64,000 nucleotides of DNA. Source: an uncultured Bacilli bacterium. Lineage in GTDB: Bacteria > Bacillota_I > Bacilli_A > RF39 > UBA660. The translations under genes were made by a program, and so were the position numbers. Under the pieces are notes generated by a model. That model was given only the letters and a program-made list of their open reading frames with translations, was not told the origin of the DNA and did not search any database. This document shows positions 1 through 8,692 of the stretch, piece by piece (within the stretch, counting starts at the first letter, position 1; each line of letters opens with the position of its first letter). Where the stretch lies: the NCBI GenBank assembly GCA_934153945.1, contig CAKPFM010000001.1:124001-188000 (forward strand). Reading direction: 5' to 3'.

Positions 1-689
1 AATGAATAACTTGCTACTTCAATATTAGGTTTAAGAATAACACCATTTTTTCTTGCTATATTATCTAAAAATTCCCTAGTATTTGAACCTTTTCTTTGCA
101 AAATTAAAGGATAATTATTTAAATCTTTTAAAAATATTTCTTTACCAATCAAATCTTGATATTTATTATTTACTACAAAACAATCATTTATCTTTCTACA
201 TTTAATAATATCAATATCATTATCATAATTTTTATCATTTAAATTTAATACCATAATATCTATTAATCCATTTTTTAATTTTGACATTAAATCTGAAGGT
301 AAACTAGTTATTATTTGTATATCTATTTTAGAATATAAAGAATGAAATTCTTCTAAATATGGAAGTAAAAATTCTTTTGTTAATGTCGTACTAATACCAA
401 TTTTTATACATCCCGTTTCTAGATTAATAAGGTCTGTAAACTTATTTTCAGCATTATTAATGTATTCAATTGCTTGCTTTATATAATTATAAAATTCTTT
501 TCCTTCTTCAGTAAGAATAACACCTCGTTTAGTTCTAACAAATAATTGACCTCCTAGTTGTTCTTCTAGATTTTTAATTGATTTACTAATTGCAGGTTGA
601 GAGATATTTAACTCTTCACTTGCTTTAGTAATATTACAGTGATTGGCAACTACATAAAAAATTCTATATAATTCAAAATCAATATTCAT
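1..689 (-). CDS. LysR-family transcriptional regulator (C-terminus beyond window edge)
   Basis: This reading frame starts at an ATG (complement of 687-689) behind a strong AGGAGG site and stays open to the window edge, so about 229 residues are visible. The N-terminal ~60 residues form a LysR winged helix-turn-helix, beginning MNIDFELYRIFYVVAN and continuing through TKASEELNISQPAISKSIKNLEEQLG. The rest is the start of the periplasmic-binding-like effector domain (GCIKIGISTTLTKEFLLPYLEEF). The family consists of DNA-binding regulators that respond to small molecules. The gene is divergent from coaE with only about 90 bp between the two starts. LysR proteins often control a divergent neighbour, but a CoA gene would be an unusual target. 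The ligand cannot be told from the sequence. Confidence 0.9.
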   Translation of the reverse strand, partial: MNIDFELYRIFYVVANHCNITKASEELNISQPAISKSIKNLEEQLGGQLFVRTKRGVILTEEGKEFYNYIKQAIEYINNAENKFTDLINLETGCIKIGISTTLTKEFLLPYLEEFHSLYSKIDIQIITSLPSDLMSKLKNGLIDIMVLNLNDKNYDNDIDIIKCRKINDCFVVNNKYQDLIGKEIFLKDLNNYPLILQRKGSNTREFLDNIARKNGVILKPNIEVASYS

Positions 690-750
690 AATAACCTCCT
701 GTTATGGTAAACATAATAAATATGTATTTTAATTATATCAAAAATTGTAA

Positions 751-756
751 TATAAT
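751..756 (+). promoter_or_regulatory. -10 element upstream of coaE
   Basis: A TATAAT hexamer lies 11 bp before the Shine-Dalgarno of coaE. No convincing -35 is present at 16-18 bp, so this is only a candidate. It excludes the upstream start at 704, which would place the start codon ahead of the promoter. Confidence 0.4.
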
Positions 757-778
757 ACAAGCAGATGGGAGGAAAAGT

Positions 779-1336
779 ATGATTATAGGGATTTGTGGTA
801 AGTCAGGTAGTGGTAAAAGTACATTGGCAAATCAAATAATAGAATTAAAGAATAATAAAGCTATTCATTTGGATATTGATAAAGTTGGTCATAGTGTATT
901 ACTACTACCAGAAGTTAAAAAAGAATTAATAAATTCATTTGGAGAGTCTATTGTTGAAGAAAATATTATTGATAGAAAAAAACTTGGTAAAATAGTTTTT
1001 GATTCGAGAAGCGAGATGAATAAACTATCTGATATTACATGGAAATATATGCAAATAGAAATTGATAAGTTTTTAAAACTTAATAAAGATAAAATTATTA
1101 TTTTAGATTGGATATTATTATCAATTTCAAAATATTTTGATATGTGTGATATAAAAATATTGTTAGACATTCCATATGAAGTGAGAAAACAAAGAGCAAT
1201 GAAAAGAGATGGCATAACAGAAAAAGAATTTGATTTAAGAGAAAAGGCAAGTATTAATTTTGATGAAAAAGCTTTTGATTATATATTAAAAGAAAATGAT
1301 AAAGAAGTAGTTAAAAGGATGGTGAAATTATTATGA
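779..1336 (+). CDS. coaE: Dephospho-CoA kinase
   Basis: This 185-residue protein catalyses the last step of coenzyme A synthesis, ATP-dependent phosphorylation of dephospho-CoA. It has a P-loop near the N-terminus (GKSGSGKST), the DIDKVGH segment that matches the DxDxxxH region of CoaE, and the IDRKKLGKIVF segment typical of the family. The start at 779 follows GGGAGG at 767-772; an upstream in-frame start at 704 would precede the TATAAT element. The stop overlaps the coaD start by 4 bp, so the last two CoA steps are translationally coupled. It is slightly shorter than typical CoaE (about 195-205 residues), with a divergent C-terminal half. Confidence 0.85.
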   Translation: MIIGICGKSGSGKSTLANQIIELKNNKAIHLDIDKVGHSVLLLPEVKKELINSFGESIVEENIIDRKKLGKIVFDSRSEMNKLSDITWKYMQIEIDKFLKLNKDKIIILDWILLSISKYFDMCDIKILLDIPYEVRKQRAMKRDGITEKEFDLREKASINFDEKAFDYILKENDKEVVKRMVKLL

Positions 1337-1827
1337 CAAAAGTTTTATACCCAGGAAGTTTTGATCCAATCACAAAAGGACATATGAATATTGTTGAACA
1401 AGCAAGCAATCTATTTGATGAAGTGATAATAGCAGTTATGCAAAATCCTTCAAAAAAATCTGGATTATTTACTTTAGAAGAAAGAATGGAAATAATTAAA
1501 GAATTATATAAAAAAATAAATAATGTAAAAGTTATTTCTGCTAGTGGAGCCACTGTTGATGTTGCTTTACTTAATGATTGTAAAGCAATTGTTAGAGGTC
1601 TTAGAAGTTTAAGTGATTATGATTATGAAGTTCAATTACAACAAATTAATAAAGAAATATCAAACAATAAAATAAATACAATTTGTTTGTTTGCAGATAA
1701 AGAATATCAATTTGTGTCATCAAGTATGGTTAAAGAAGTTCTTAATCTTGATAAAGATATTTCAAGATATGTAGATCCGATTGTTAAAGAAAAAATATTA
1801 GCAAAGAAAAGAAGTTTAGTAGGATGA
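1333..1827 (+). CDS. coaD: Phosphopantetheine adenylyltransferase
   Basis: CoaD transfers AMP from ATP to 4'-phosphopantetheine, giving dephospho-CoA, the substrate of the CoaE encoded just upstream. At 164 residues it has normal family length. The nucleotidyltransferase signature is at the N-terminus (YPGSFDPITKGHMNIV, with the TxGH motif). The conserved AIVRGLRSLSDYDYE segment lies near residue 85, and the SSSMVKE motif of the ISSTxxR type near residue 130. The ATG overlaps the coaE stop and the gene ends overlapping the next start, so the three genes form a tightly coupled operon. Confidence 0.96.
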   Translation: MTKVLYPGSFDPITKGHMNIVEQASNLFDEVIIAVMQNPSKKSGLFTLEERMEIIKELYKKINNVKVISASGATVDVALLNDCKAIVRGLRSLSDYDYEVQLQQINKEISNNKINTICLFADKEYQFVSSSMVKEVLNLDKDISRYVDPIVKEKILAKKRSLVG

Positions 1828-2585
1828 GTAAAGTAATAATTACACCACTTGGCACAGTATCACCTTATACAAAAGAAAACATGAATTGCCCTGGATTTTT
1901 AGTTGAATATAATAATAAAAAAATATTACTAGATTGTGGTAATGGTATAACAAGATTATTACATTTTCCAGAAAATTTAAAAGATTTAAGTATAATTATT
2001 ACTCATTACCATAAAGATCATTTTGGTGATTTAGGTGCTTTACAATATGCATCTTATGTTTATCACAATTTAGGTTTACTTGACAAAAGAATTGAAATAT
2101 ATTTACCTAAAAATGATATTGCATTTAATAAATCATCAATCATTTCTAATAATGAAAGTTATTCAAATTATTATGATATTGATAATTTATATTCATTTTT
2201 TATAGATGATCTAAATATAACTTTTGAAAATAATAACTCACATTCTATTGAATCATATATGGTTAAATTGCAAAACAGTGATTTTAAAATAATTTATACT
2301 TCTGATATAGGTACAACAAATTTAATTGGATTAATAAATTTCTGTAAAAATGCAGATTTAATAATTTGTGAGAGTTCTTTTTTACAAAAACATAATGCTA
2401 ATAGCAAAACTCATATGACTGCTTATGATGCTGGTATTTTAGCAAGTAAATCTAATGCCAAAAAATTATTATTAACTCATTTTTGGCCTGAAGAAGATAA
2501 AAAATTATATTTAGAAGAGGCAAAACAAAATTTTAATCATGTTGAAGTGGCAGAAGAGGGTAAGAAAATAATATTAAAAAGGTGA
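1824..2585 (+). CDS. MBL-fold metallohydrolase (YhfI/RNase Z-like)
   Basis: This 253-residue metallo-beta-lactamase-fold hydrolase has the metal-binding motif THYHKDHFGD around residue 61, a further metal ligand in YTSDIGTTNL, and a distal histidine in LLLTHFWPEED. The arrangement resembles RNase Z and the YhfI-type cytosolic hydrolases; no substrate can be assigned. The start overlaps the coaD stop (ATGA), so it is translated in the same operon. There is no signal peptide. Confidence 0.85.
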   Translation: MSKVIITPLGTVSPYTKENMNCPGFLVEYNNKKILLDCGNGITRLLHFPENLKDLSIIITHYHKDHFGDLGALQYASYVYHNLGLLDKRIEIYLPKNDIAFNKSSIISNNESYSNYYDIDNLYSFFIDDLNITFENNNSHSIESYMVKLQNSDFKIIYTSDIGTTNLIGLINFCKNADLIICESSFLQKHNANSKTHMTAYDAGILASKSNAKKLLLTHFWPEEDKKLYLEEAKQNFNHVEVAEEGKKIILKR

Positions 2586-2636
2586 TATTTTATTGAAAAA
2601 TGTAAGCAAATTTTATTAAAAAGGAATGATAGAATA

Positions 2637-3554
2637 ATGATAGATAAATTAAATAAAATGTATTTCAATGGCATAATAAGTTCATATGAAAATAACAAAA
2701 AAATAATTGATATGCACACTCATACCAATTATTCAGATGGTGATTTATCACCACAAGAATTAATAAGATTAGCAATAGATAAAGGAATTGGAACAATTGC
2801 TATAACAGATCATGATACTATAGAAGGAATTAAAAATGTTAATAGAAGTGAGAAAATAATTCTAGATAGTGGAATAGAAATAATTAATGGAATAGAATTA
2901 TCTGCAAAAGTAAATAGAGGAAGAATGCATATTCTAGGTTACGGAATTGACTTAAATAATAAAACTTTAAATAAAAAGATGGTAGATTTGAAAGATAATA
3001 GTATTAATTCAGTTTTATCTATAATGGAACAAATAAAAAGAGATTATGGAATTAGATTTAGCTATGAAGATATAAAAGAGTTAGTGAATTCTAATCATAA
3101 TTTAGGTCGCCCAGATCTAGCAAAACTTTGTGTTAAATATGGATATGCAACTACATTATCTGATGCATTTGATAAGTATTTAATAGATGCACATAATAAA
3201 ACACGACAATCAAACAAAGGATTACAATACCAAGAATGTTTAGAATTAATTGCAAATAGTGGGGGAATTCCAGTTTTGGCGCATCCAAAATCGTTAGAAT
3301 TATCAGAAAAAGAATTTTTAATATTATTAAAAGAAATGGTTAGTTGTGGTTTAAAAGGTATTGAAGTATATCATTCAAGCCATTCAAAAGAAGAAATGAA
3401 TTATTATTTAGAAATAGCAAATAAATATGATTTGTTAATAAGTGGGGGTAGTGATTTCCATGGAAAAACTGTTAAACCAGATATTGAATTAGGAACTGGT
3501 AAAAATAACAATATTAGAATAAAAAAATTATCATTACTTGATAGATTACATTAA
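2637..3554 (+). CDS. PHP-domain phosphoesterase (TrpH/RNase AM-like)
   Basis: This 305-residue protein has a PHP domain from about residue 24. The first metal-binding motif is DMHTHTNYSDGDLSP, followed by AITDHDTIEGI. A second set is in PVLAHPKSLEL, and the C-terminal SGGSDFHGKT supplies the last ligands. Family members hydrolyse 3',5'-bisphosphonucleotides or trim RNA 5' ends. The first ~23 residues before the PHP core are family-atypical, and an internal Met at residue 8 is an alternative start. An AAGGA site precedes 2637. It is co-oriented with the coaE operon after a 51-bp gap. Confidence 0.88.
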   Translation: MIDKLNKMYFNGIISSYENNKKIIDMHTHTNYSDGDLSPQELIRLAIDKGIGTIAITDHDTIEGIKNVNRSEKIILDSGIEIINGIELSAKVNRGRMHILGYGIDLNNKTLNKKMVDLKDNSINSVLSIMEQIKRDYGIRFSYEDIKELVNSNHNLGRPDLAKLCVKYGYATTLSDAFDKYLIDAHNKTRQSNKGLQYQECLELIANSGGIPVLAHPKSLELSEKEFLILLKEMVSCGLKGIEVYHSSHSKEEMNYYLEIANKYDLLISGGSDFHGKTVKPDIELGTGKNNNIRIKKLSLLDRLH

Positions 3555-3684
3555 ATAATATTATTGTTATAACAATTATTTATCAAATTTTACTATTATG
3601 AGTTTCAAATATCTTTACTAAGAATAAATTGATAAATTTTAGAAATATCAAAAAATGAAATTAGTATTTACATAAATAATCATC

Positions 3685-3730
3685 AAAAAAAGAGGAAAAA
3701 TTATCAAAACGATTTAATCCTCTTTTTATA
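3685..3730. terminator. Bidirectional terminator between PHP and HD genes
   Basis: The arms AAAAAGAGGA and TCCTCTTTTT, separated by about 22 nt, are followed by T-rich sequence on both strands. It lies between convergent genes. The loop is long, so strength is uncertain. Confidence 0.5.
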
Positions 3731-3816
3731 TTTTAAAATTTTTGAAATAAAAGTGTATTTAGTGATTATTAAATTTATATTTATGAATAAACAAATATTA
3801 TATAATTATTATATTT

Positions 3817-4428
3817 TTATAAATTTTCTTTTATTTCTGGAAATAAGTCATACAAATTATATCCTAATAAATTATCAAAATAATTTTTTAATTTCATCGT
3901 TTCTATTAAATGATAATGGGTATTTTTATATACACCATGTCTCAATAATAAATCCATTAACCTTTTTTCTATTGTCTGTAATTCAGTAGTACACATTAAA
4001 TCACATAAATTAATAATTTTTTCATAGATTGTATATTCTTGTAACAAATATTCTTTTATAAATGAATAATTTTTATTAGTTGAATCTGTATAATCTCTAT
4101 CATTTGCTAAACAATTAATATCATTATTCAAAAAAGAATGTTTAATACATATACCAGCATATTTATCATCGTATCCTAATGATTTTAAATAATTATATCC
4201 ATTAATTGCATGGGGTATTACGCCTTCATAACTATTTGTTCCAAATCTTTTTCCAATATCATGAACATATCCTAATGTTTTAGCATAATCTTCGTCTAAA
4301 TTTAATGATTTAGCGATTACACCTGCTGTATTACCAACACAAATTGAATGTGTAATCCAATTATCATTTTTTACCATACCTTTACAATTATTTAATAAAG
4401 CTAATGCGTCTTTACAACTTAATTTCAT
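3817..4428 (-). CDS. HD-domain phosphohydrolase
   Basis: This 203-residue protein carries an HD-type metal-dependent phosphohydrolase domain: a first histidine in WITHSICVGNTAG, the HD pair in GYVHDIGKRFG around residue 70, and a downstream histidine in CIKHSF. Family members act on nucleotides or cyclic nucleotides, and the substrate here is unknown. AAGGAGG lies about 10 bp before the ATG. It is monocistronic and convergent with the PHP gene. The upstream region is a long AT-rich gap. Confidence 0.82.
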   Translation of the reverse strand: MKLSCKDALALLNNCKGMVKNDNWITHSICVGNTAGVIAKSLNLDEDYAKTLGYVHDIGKRFGTNSYEGVIPHAINGYNYLKSLGYDDKYAGICIKHSFLNNDINCLANDRDYTDSTNKNYSFIKEYLLQEYTIYEKIINLCDLMCTTELQTIEKRLMDLLLRHGVYKNTHYHLIETMKLKNYFDNLLGYNLYDLFPEIKENL

Positions 4429-4792
4429 TGATTTATTTCCTCCTTAAAAATATTATTTTAATTTTTTTTTACTTACATAAAAATTTTTGTGAGTGATATA
4501 CTGCTTCACTTGAATGATTTTAAATATATTATATTATAAAATAGCAAAATTCTCTAGGTTTTGATTTAAATTTAATAACAATTTATATTTAGATATAAAA
4601 AATAGTTTATTAGATGATGTTTAAATAAAATTAATAGATTTTATATAGCTCATTTTTTTATTATTTTCATCAAAATGGAATATATCATAATTTAAGCTAT
4701 TTTACTAATAAACTAAATCAATTGAATTTAAAAGTCAACAACTACATATATTGTCTAACTATGTAAAATATAATATTACTATCATGTAATAT
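4429..4792. other. AT-rich intergenic region with a long inverted repeat
   Basis: No coding region is supported here. The stretch includes the leader of the minus-strand HD gene. It contains a perfect 10-bp inverted repeat, AGTTTATTAG at 4604-4613 and CTAATAAACT at 4705-4714, enclosing about 90 nt. No known RNA family is recognised. Confidence 0.5.
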
Positions 4793-4821
4793 TTGAAAAA
4801 ATATTATAATTATAGTATAAT
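4793..4821 (+). promoter_or_regulatory. SigA-type promoter of the sensor operon
   Basis: TTGAAA at 4793-4798, a 17-bp spacer and TATAAT at 4816-4821 make a near-consensus vegetative promoter. It lies 26 bp before the first start codon. Confidence 0.75.
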
Positions 4822-4846
4822 TTATATATTGAATGGAGGATACGAA

Positions 4847-5293
4847 ATGAAGTTTATTAAAAACAATAAAATAATTGTAGCACTTTTATTAATAGCAGTC
4901 ATTATGTTTTCAACTATATTAATACTAATATTTAGTAATCTAAGCAGTGGTAATGACAAATATGGAAATCGTTTAGATAATATAGAAAACTATCCAATAA
5001 GTGAAGAAATAATAACAAATATAAAAAATGAATTAACAGGATTAGATAAAGTTAGTTCTGTAAGTTATAATCTAGAAGGAAGACTTGCTAATTTCATTAT
5101 AATGGTAGAAGATGATCTAACAGTCAGTGAAGCAAAAAATTATGCTGATAAAGTAATAGAACACTTTAGTGAAGACTTAAAAAGTTACTATGACATTCAA
5201 ATTTTAATTGATAGTAATAATAATGAATCAGAAAATTATCCTATAGTAGGGTATAAACACAAAACAAGCGATTCATTAGTATGGAAGCAGTAG
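4847..5293 (+). CDS. Single-pass membrane protein, partner of degenerate-GGDEF sensor
   Basis: This 148-residue protein is not recognised. It has a short cytosolic N-terminus (MKFIKNNK), one hydrophobic segment of about 20 residues (about residues 9-30), and a predicted extracytoplasmic domain of about 115 residues with no cysteine. The ATG at 4847 follows GGAGG; the upstream start at 4793 lies within the promoter. It is the first gene of a two-gene operon and ends only 8 bp before the next start. That suggests it works with the sensor protein, perhaps as an accessory or ligand-presenting subunit. That role is inference. Confidence 0.7.
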   Translation: MKFIKNNKIIVALLLIAVIMFSTILILIFSNLSSGNDKYGNRLDNIENYPISEEIITNIKNELTGLDKVSSVSYNLEGRLANFIIMVEDDLTVSEAKNYADKVIEHFSEDLKSYYDIQILIDSNNNESENYPIVGYKHKTSDSLVWKQ

Positions 5294-5301
5294 GTGAAAC
5301 A

Positions 5302-7335
5302 ATGAAAAAAATAATAGCTATTGTAGTGTCTATTTTAGTTGTATTACTAGGAAGTTTAGGAGTATATACTGTATTTTTCAAACAAGATAAAGATACTACA
5401 TTAACCCTTATAGAAAAACAATGGATTGAAAATAATAAAAATAATATTATAGACTTAAGTATAGTTAATAATATTCCAGTTTTTAATTACAATGGAACAG
5501 GTTCATTATTTGATTTTATCAATGAACTAGAAGAAAAAACAGGATTAGAATTTAATAAAATACCTTATTCTGTGACAAACGAAGCAAGTAGTGAATATGC
5601 ATTTAAAATAACTGAAAACTTAGGAGAAAATGAATTACAAATATTTGCTGATGAATATGTAATAGCTACTAAAGAAAATATCAAATATGACAATTTAATG
5701 TCTATTCCTGATATTACGCTTGGTGTAATGGAAAAAGATTTACAAAAAGTTAATTATTATTTACAAGAAAATAAAAATATTAAATTCATTACATATAAAG
5801 ATATAAACGAACTAATTAAAGCATATAAAGAAGAAAAAATAGATGGAATTTCAGTTCCAAAAACATTTTATTTAGATCAAATAATAGAAAATGATTTAAA
5901 TATTAATTATATTATTTCAGAAGCTAAATCTTATTTAGTTTTACAATTAGGTAATAATGATAAACTAAATACAATAATAAGAAAATATTTAAACAAATGG
6001 TATAATGAAGCTTATGAAAAATCATTCGGCAATAATTTAACAGATTATTATTTCTACAAAAATGATGTAGATGATGATTCTAAAGTAGCTTTTAAATCAA
6101 AACAATACAAATATGGATTTATTGACTATGCACCATATGATAAAGTTATCAAAGGTTCATTAGTTGGTATTAACAATAATATTATAACTGAATTTACAAA
6201 ACTAGCTAATGTTGAAGTAAAATTCTATGAATATAACAATATAGAAGACTTAGTTTCAAACTTCAATAGCAATAATATTGATATGTATTTTGATATATCA
6301 AGTATTGATAAATTTGAAATGGATGTATATGATACAGTATCACCATTTGATGAAGAAATAGTTGTATTAAGTCATTCAGAAAATAAACAAACAATAAATT
6401 CTGTATACAGTTTAAAAGATAAAAATATTATGGTGATTAAAGATAGTAAAATTGCTAATTTAATGCATAATAATGATATTGAAGTAAAAGAATTTAAAAC
6501 ATTAAATAGTATGTTAAACAACTTAGATAAAAATTATTTAGTTATAGTAGATAAAAATGTATATAGTACATATAAAACAACTTCATTAAAAGATTATACA
6601 GATGTATATACATTTAATTTAAGTGATAATTATAACTATAAAATCAGAGATATAAACGATAATAAAGTATTCGAAAACTACTTCAACTTTTACTTGTTAT
6701 ATGCTGATATACAAGAATATGCAAATAAAATAAACTACAAAATGTTTAATTTAAATGCTAAAAGTAGATTAGGATTTAACATTATATTAATAAGTTCATT
6801 AATTATTATAATAGCTGGATCATTATTATTTATGAAATATAAAAAGAAAAATATTAAAAAAGCTGCTAGTGGAGTAAGCAAAGAAAATAGAATTAAATAT
6901 ATTGATATGCTAACTTCACTTAAAAATAGAAATTACTTAAATGATTCAATTGAAAAATGGGATGAATGTGGTATCTATCCTCAAGCAATAGTTATAATTG
7001 ACTTAAATAATATTACATATATTAATGATAATTATGGACATGCTGAAGGAGATAGCGTAATAAAAGAAGCTGCTTCAATTCTATTTAATAATCAAATTGA
7101 AAATAGTGAAATAATGCGTACAAATGGTAATGAATTCTTGATATATTTAGTTAATTATGATGAAAAACAAGTTGTATCATATATTAAAAAATTAAATAAA
7201 GAATTAAAAGAATTATCACATGGATTTGGTGCTGCTAGCGGATATAGTATGATAAATGATGGTTTAAAAACAGTAGATGATGCTATAAATGAAGCAACAC
7301 TTGATATGAAAACTAATAAAGAAGAAGCAAGATAA
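5302..7335 (+). CDS. Membrane sensor: two solute-binding-like domains plus degenerate GGDEF domain
   Basis: The 677-residue protein has an N-terminal membrane anchor (about residues 3-22) and an extracytoplasmic region of about 460 residues that looks like two tandem periplasmic-binding (SBP_bac_3-like) modules. A second membrane helix follows at about residues 490-510, then a C-terminal cytoplasmic GGDEF-type domain (about 535-670). The N-terminal GGDEF landmarks are intact (DMLTSLKNRNYL, and the metal aspartate in VIIDLNN). The signature itself reads NGNEF at residues 608-612 instead of GGDEF/GGEEF. The loss of the third-position acid predicts weak or no diguanylate cyclase activity. The start at 5302 follows AGGTG. 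Confidence 0.82.
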   Translation: MKKIIAIVVSILVVLLGSLGVYTVFFKQDKDTTLTLIEKQWIENNKNNIIDLSIVNNIPVFNYNGTGSLFDFINELEEKTGLEFNKIPYSVTNEASSEYAFKITENLGENELQIFADEYVIATKENIKYDNLMSIPDITLGVMEKDLQKVNYYLQENKNIKFITYKDINELIKAYKEEKIDGISVPKTFYLDQIIENDLNINYIISEAKSYLVLQLGNNDKLNTIIRKYLNKWYNEAYEKSFGNNLTDYYFYKNDVDDDSKVAFKSKQYKYGFIDYAPYDKVIKGSLVGINNNIITEFTKLANVEVKFYEYNNIEDLVSNFNSNNIDMYFDISSIDKFEMDVYDTVSPFDEEIVVLSHSENKQTINSVYSLKDKNIMVIKDSKIANLMHNNDIEVKEFKTLNSMLNNLDKNYLVIVDKNVYSTYKTTSLKDYTDVYTFNLSDNYNYKIRDINDNKVFENYFNFYLLYADIQEYANKINYKMFNLNAKSRLGFNIILISSLIIIIAGSLLFMKYKKKNIKKAASGVSKENRIKYIDMLTSLKNRNYLNDSIEKWDECGIYPQAIVIIDLNNITYINDNYGHAEGDSVIKEAASILFNNQIENSEIMRTNGNEFLIYLVNYDEKQVVSYIKKLNKELKELSHGFGAASGYSMINDGLKTVDDAINEATLDMKTNKEEAR

Positions 7336-7346
7336 TTGCTTCTTTT
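7322..7346 (+). terminator. Terminator of the sensor operon
   Basis: The hairpin AGAAGCAA / TTGCTTCT with a 5-nt loop, followed by a T tract, overlaps the final codons of the sensor gene. The 3' arm and T tract also overlap the -35 of the next promoter. Confidence 0.75.
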
Positions 7347-7364
7347 AATATTTTGAGATATAAT
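7336..7364 (+). promoter_or_regulatory. SigA-type promoter of the BrkB gene
   Basis: TTGCTT at 7336-7341 and TATAAT at 7359-7364 are separated by exactly 17 bp. The promoter overlaps the preceding terminator. It places transcription start near 7371 and so supports the ATG at 7386. Confidence 0.7.
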
Positions 7365-7385
7365 TATGGAAGAATAGAGGGATTT

Positions 7386-8207
7386 ATGAAAAAATATTTT
7401 ACAAAATTATTCAACATAATTAGAATGAAAGAAATGAGAATATTACCAGGACACTTATCATACTTTTTAGTTATGAGTTTAATGCCTCTTGTGACTTTAA
7501 TAAGTTTTATTACGTCATTATTTCATTTTTCTATAACCGAATTTACAGAATTTTTACTTAAATTTGTACCAACAGAAGTTGCTAATTTGATATTACCACT
7601 TTTTGATAATACAAATATGAGTTTAAATTTATTATTAATGATAGTAGGTTTTTACATTGTTTCAAATGGTATGCATTCTATAATTTTAGTTTCCAATACT
7701 TTATATAAATCAGAGGAAGAAAATCCAATTAAAATGCGTATAAGATCTTTATTACTAACCATAATATTAGTAAGTCTATTTTTCTTTACTTTAATAATTA
7801 TGGCATTTGGTAATATGATTTTAAGATTTATATTAAGTTTTTCAATTTTTGATGCTATATCGACTTATGTATACCAATTATTTGTATTTTTAAAATATCC
7901 AATAGCGTTTTTGATAATGTATATATTTATTAAATTATTATATACTTTATCTCCAGAAAAACGAATAAAAAGTAAATATGTTACAAAAGGAGCTATATTT
8001 ACAACACTAGGATGGATAATAATGACTTCTTTATATTCTTATTATGCGAATAATATCGCACATTATGACTTATTTTATGGAAATATTTCAAATTTAGTAG
8101 TTTTACTTATTTGGATATATAGTATTTCATATATATTTGTTATAGGAATAGGTATAAACATAACTGAATACAATTTGGCAGAAAATACTACTGATATAAA
8201 AGCTTAA
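7386..8207 (+). CDS. YihY/BrkB-family membrane protein
   Basis: This 273-residue polytopic membrane protein has about six hydrophobic segments and the family N-terminal pattern (LPGHLSYFLVMSLMPL, near residue 22, where BrkB proteins have an AAxLSYY-type motif). The second half contains the conserved KSKYVTKGAIFTTLGWII and LLIWIYSISYIFVIG segments. The family was once annotated as RNase BN; that assignment is withdrawn, and the function remains unclear. The start at 7386 follows GAGGG and lies downstream of a good promoter, unlike a TTG at 7353. It is a single gene. Confidence 0.88.
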   Translation: MKKYFTKLFNIIRMKEMRILPGHLSYFLVMSLMPLVTLISFITSLFHFSITEFTEFLLKFVPTEVANLILPLFDNTNMSLNLLLMIVGFYIVSNGMHSIILVSNTLYKSEEENPIKMRIRSLLLTIILVSLFFFTLIIMAFGNMILRFILSFSIFDAISTYVYQLFVFLKYPIAFLIMYIFIKLLYTLSPEKRIKSKYVTKGAIFTTLGWIIMTSLYSYYANNIAHYDLFYGNISNLVVLLIWIYSISYIFVIGIGINITEYNLAENTTDIKA

Positions 8208-8332
8208 AATACTCATATTAATAATGTATGTATTTATTACCGTATATACAAAGCAGACTACATTTAGTACCGAAACGTTTTATATGAACCATTTAAGTAT
8301 TAGTAATAGGTAATGCATAAGTTTACTATACA

Positions 8333-8358
8333 AAAAGTCTCCCAAAAAGGAGACTTTT
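8333..8358. terminator. Bidirectional terminator
   Basis: A 10-bp perfect stem (AAAAGTCTCC / GGAGACTTTT) with a 6-nt loop lies between the convergent BrkB and rpmB genes. It has T runs on both strands. Confidence 0.9.
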
Positions 8359-8377
8359 AACATTAAAAAAACTGAAA

Positions 8378-8572
8378 TTATTCATTAACTTCAGCTTGTT
8401 TTCTACTAGCTTTTCTAAGTGTTCTAATTTCTCTTGTACTTAATACTACTTTTGTACCATCTTCTAATGTCATATTTTGTAAATTAACTTTTTGAGCATG
8501 TTTTGTAGCTCTAAGTGAATGTGAACGTCTATTTCCGAATAAAGCTTTTCTTCCAGTTACTTTATTAGCCAT
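8378..8572 (-). CDS. rpmB: 50S ribosomal protein L28
   Basis: This 64-residue protein is standard bL28. It starts MANKVTGRKALFGNRRSHSL, the conserved start in which TGKKxxxGNxxSHA-type residues contact 23S rRNA, and has the central LSTREIRTLRK segment. No zinc cysteines are present, so it is the cysteine-free type. AAGGAGG precedes the ATG. It is transcribed alone on the minus strand, as is usual in Bacilli, and shares a terminator with the convergent BrkB gene. Confidence 0.97.
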   Translation of the reverse strand: MANKVTGRKALFGNRRSHSLRATKHAQKVNLQNMTLEDGTKVVLSTREIRTLRKASRKQAEVNE

Positions 8573-8692
8573 AATATCCTCCTTTTTAATAATTCCTATG
8601 CCTTATAACTTTATCATATATTTTAAAATAAGTCAAATAGTTCTTTAAAAAAAAGTAATAATATAGTAAAATATTTATAAGGATGTGATAAT

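Noticed and set aside
889..1215. Minus-strand open frame inside coaE
   Set aside because: It is antisense to a well-supported kinase gene, with no ribosome site and no recognisable protein.
3753..3989. Plus-strand open frame across the HD gene 3' end
   Set aside because: Low-complexity translation antisense to the HD-domain gene, without a ribosome site.
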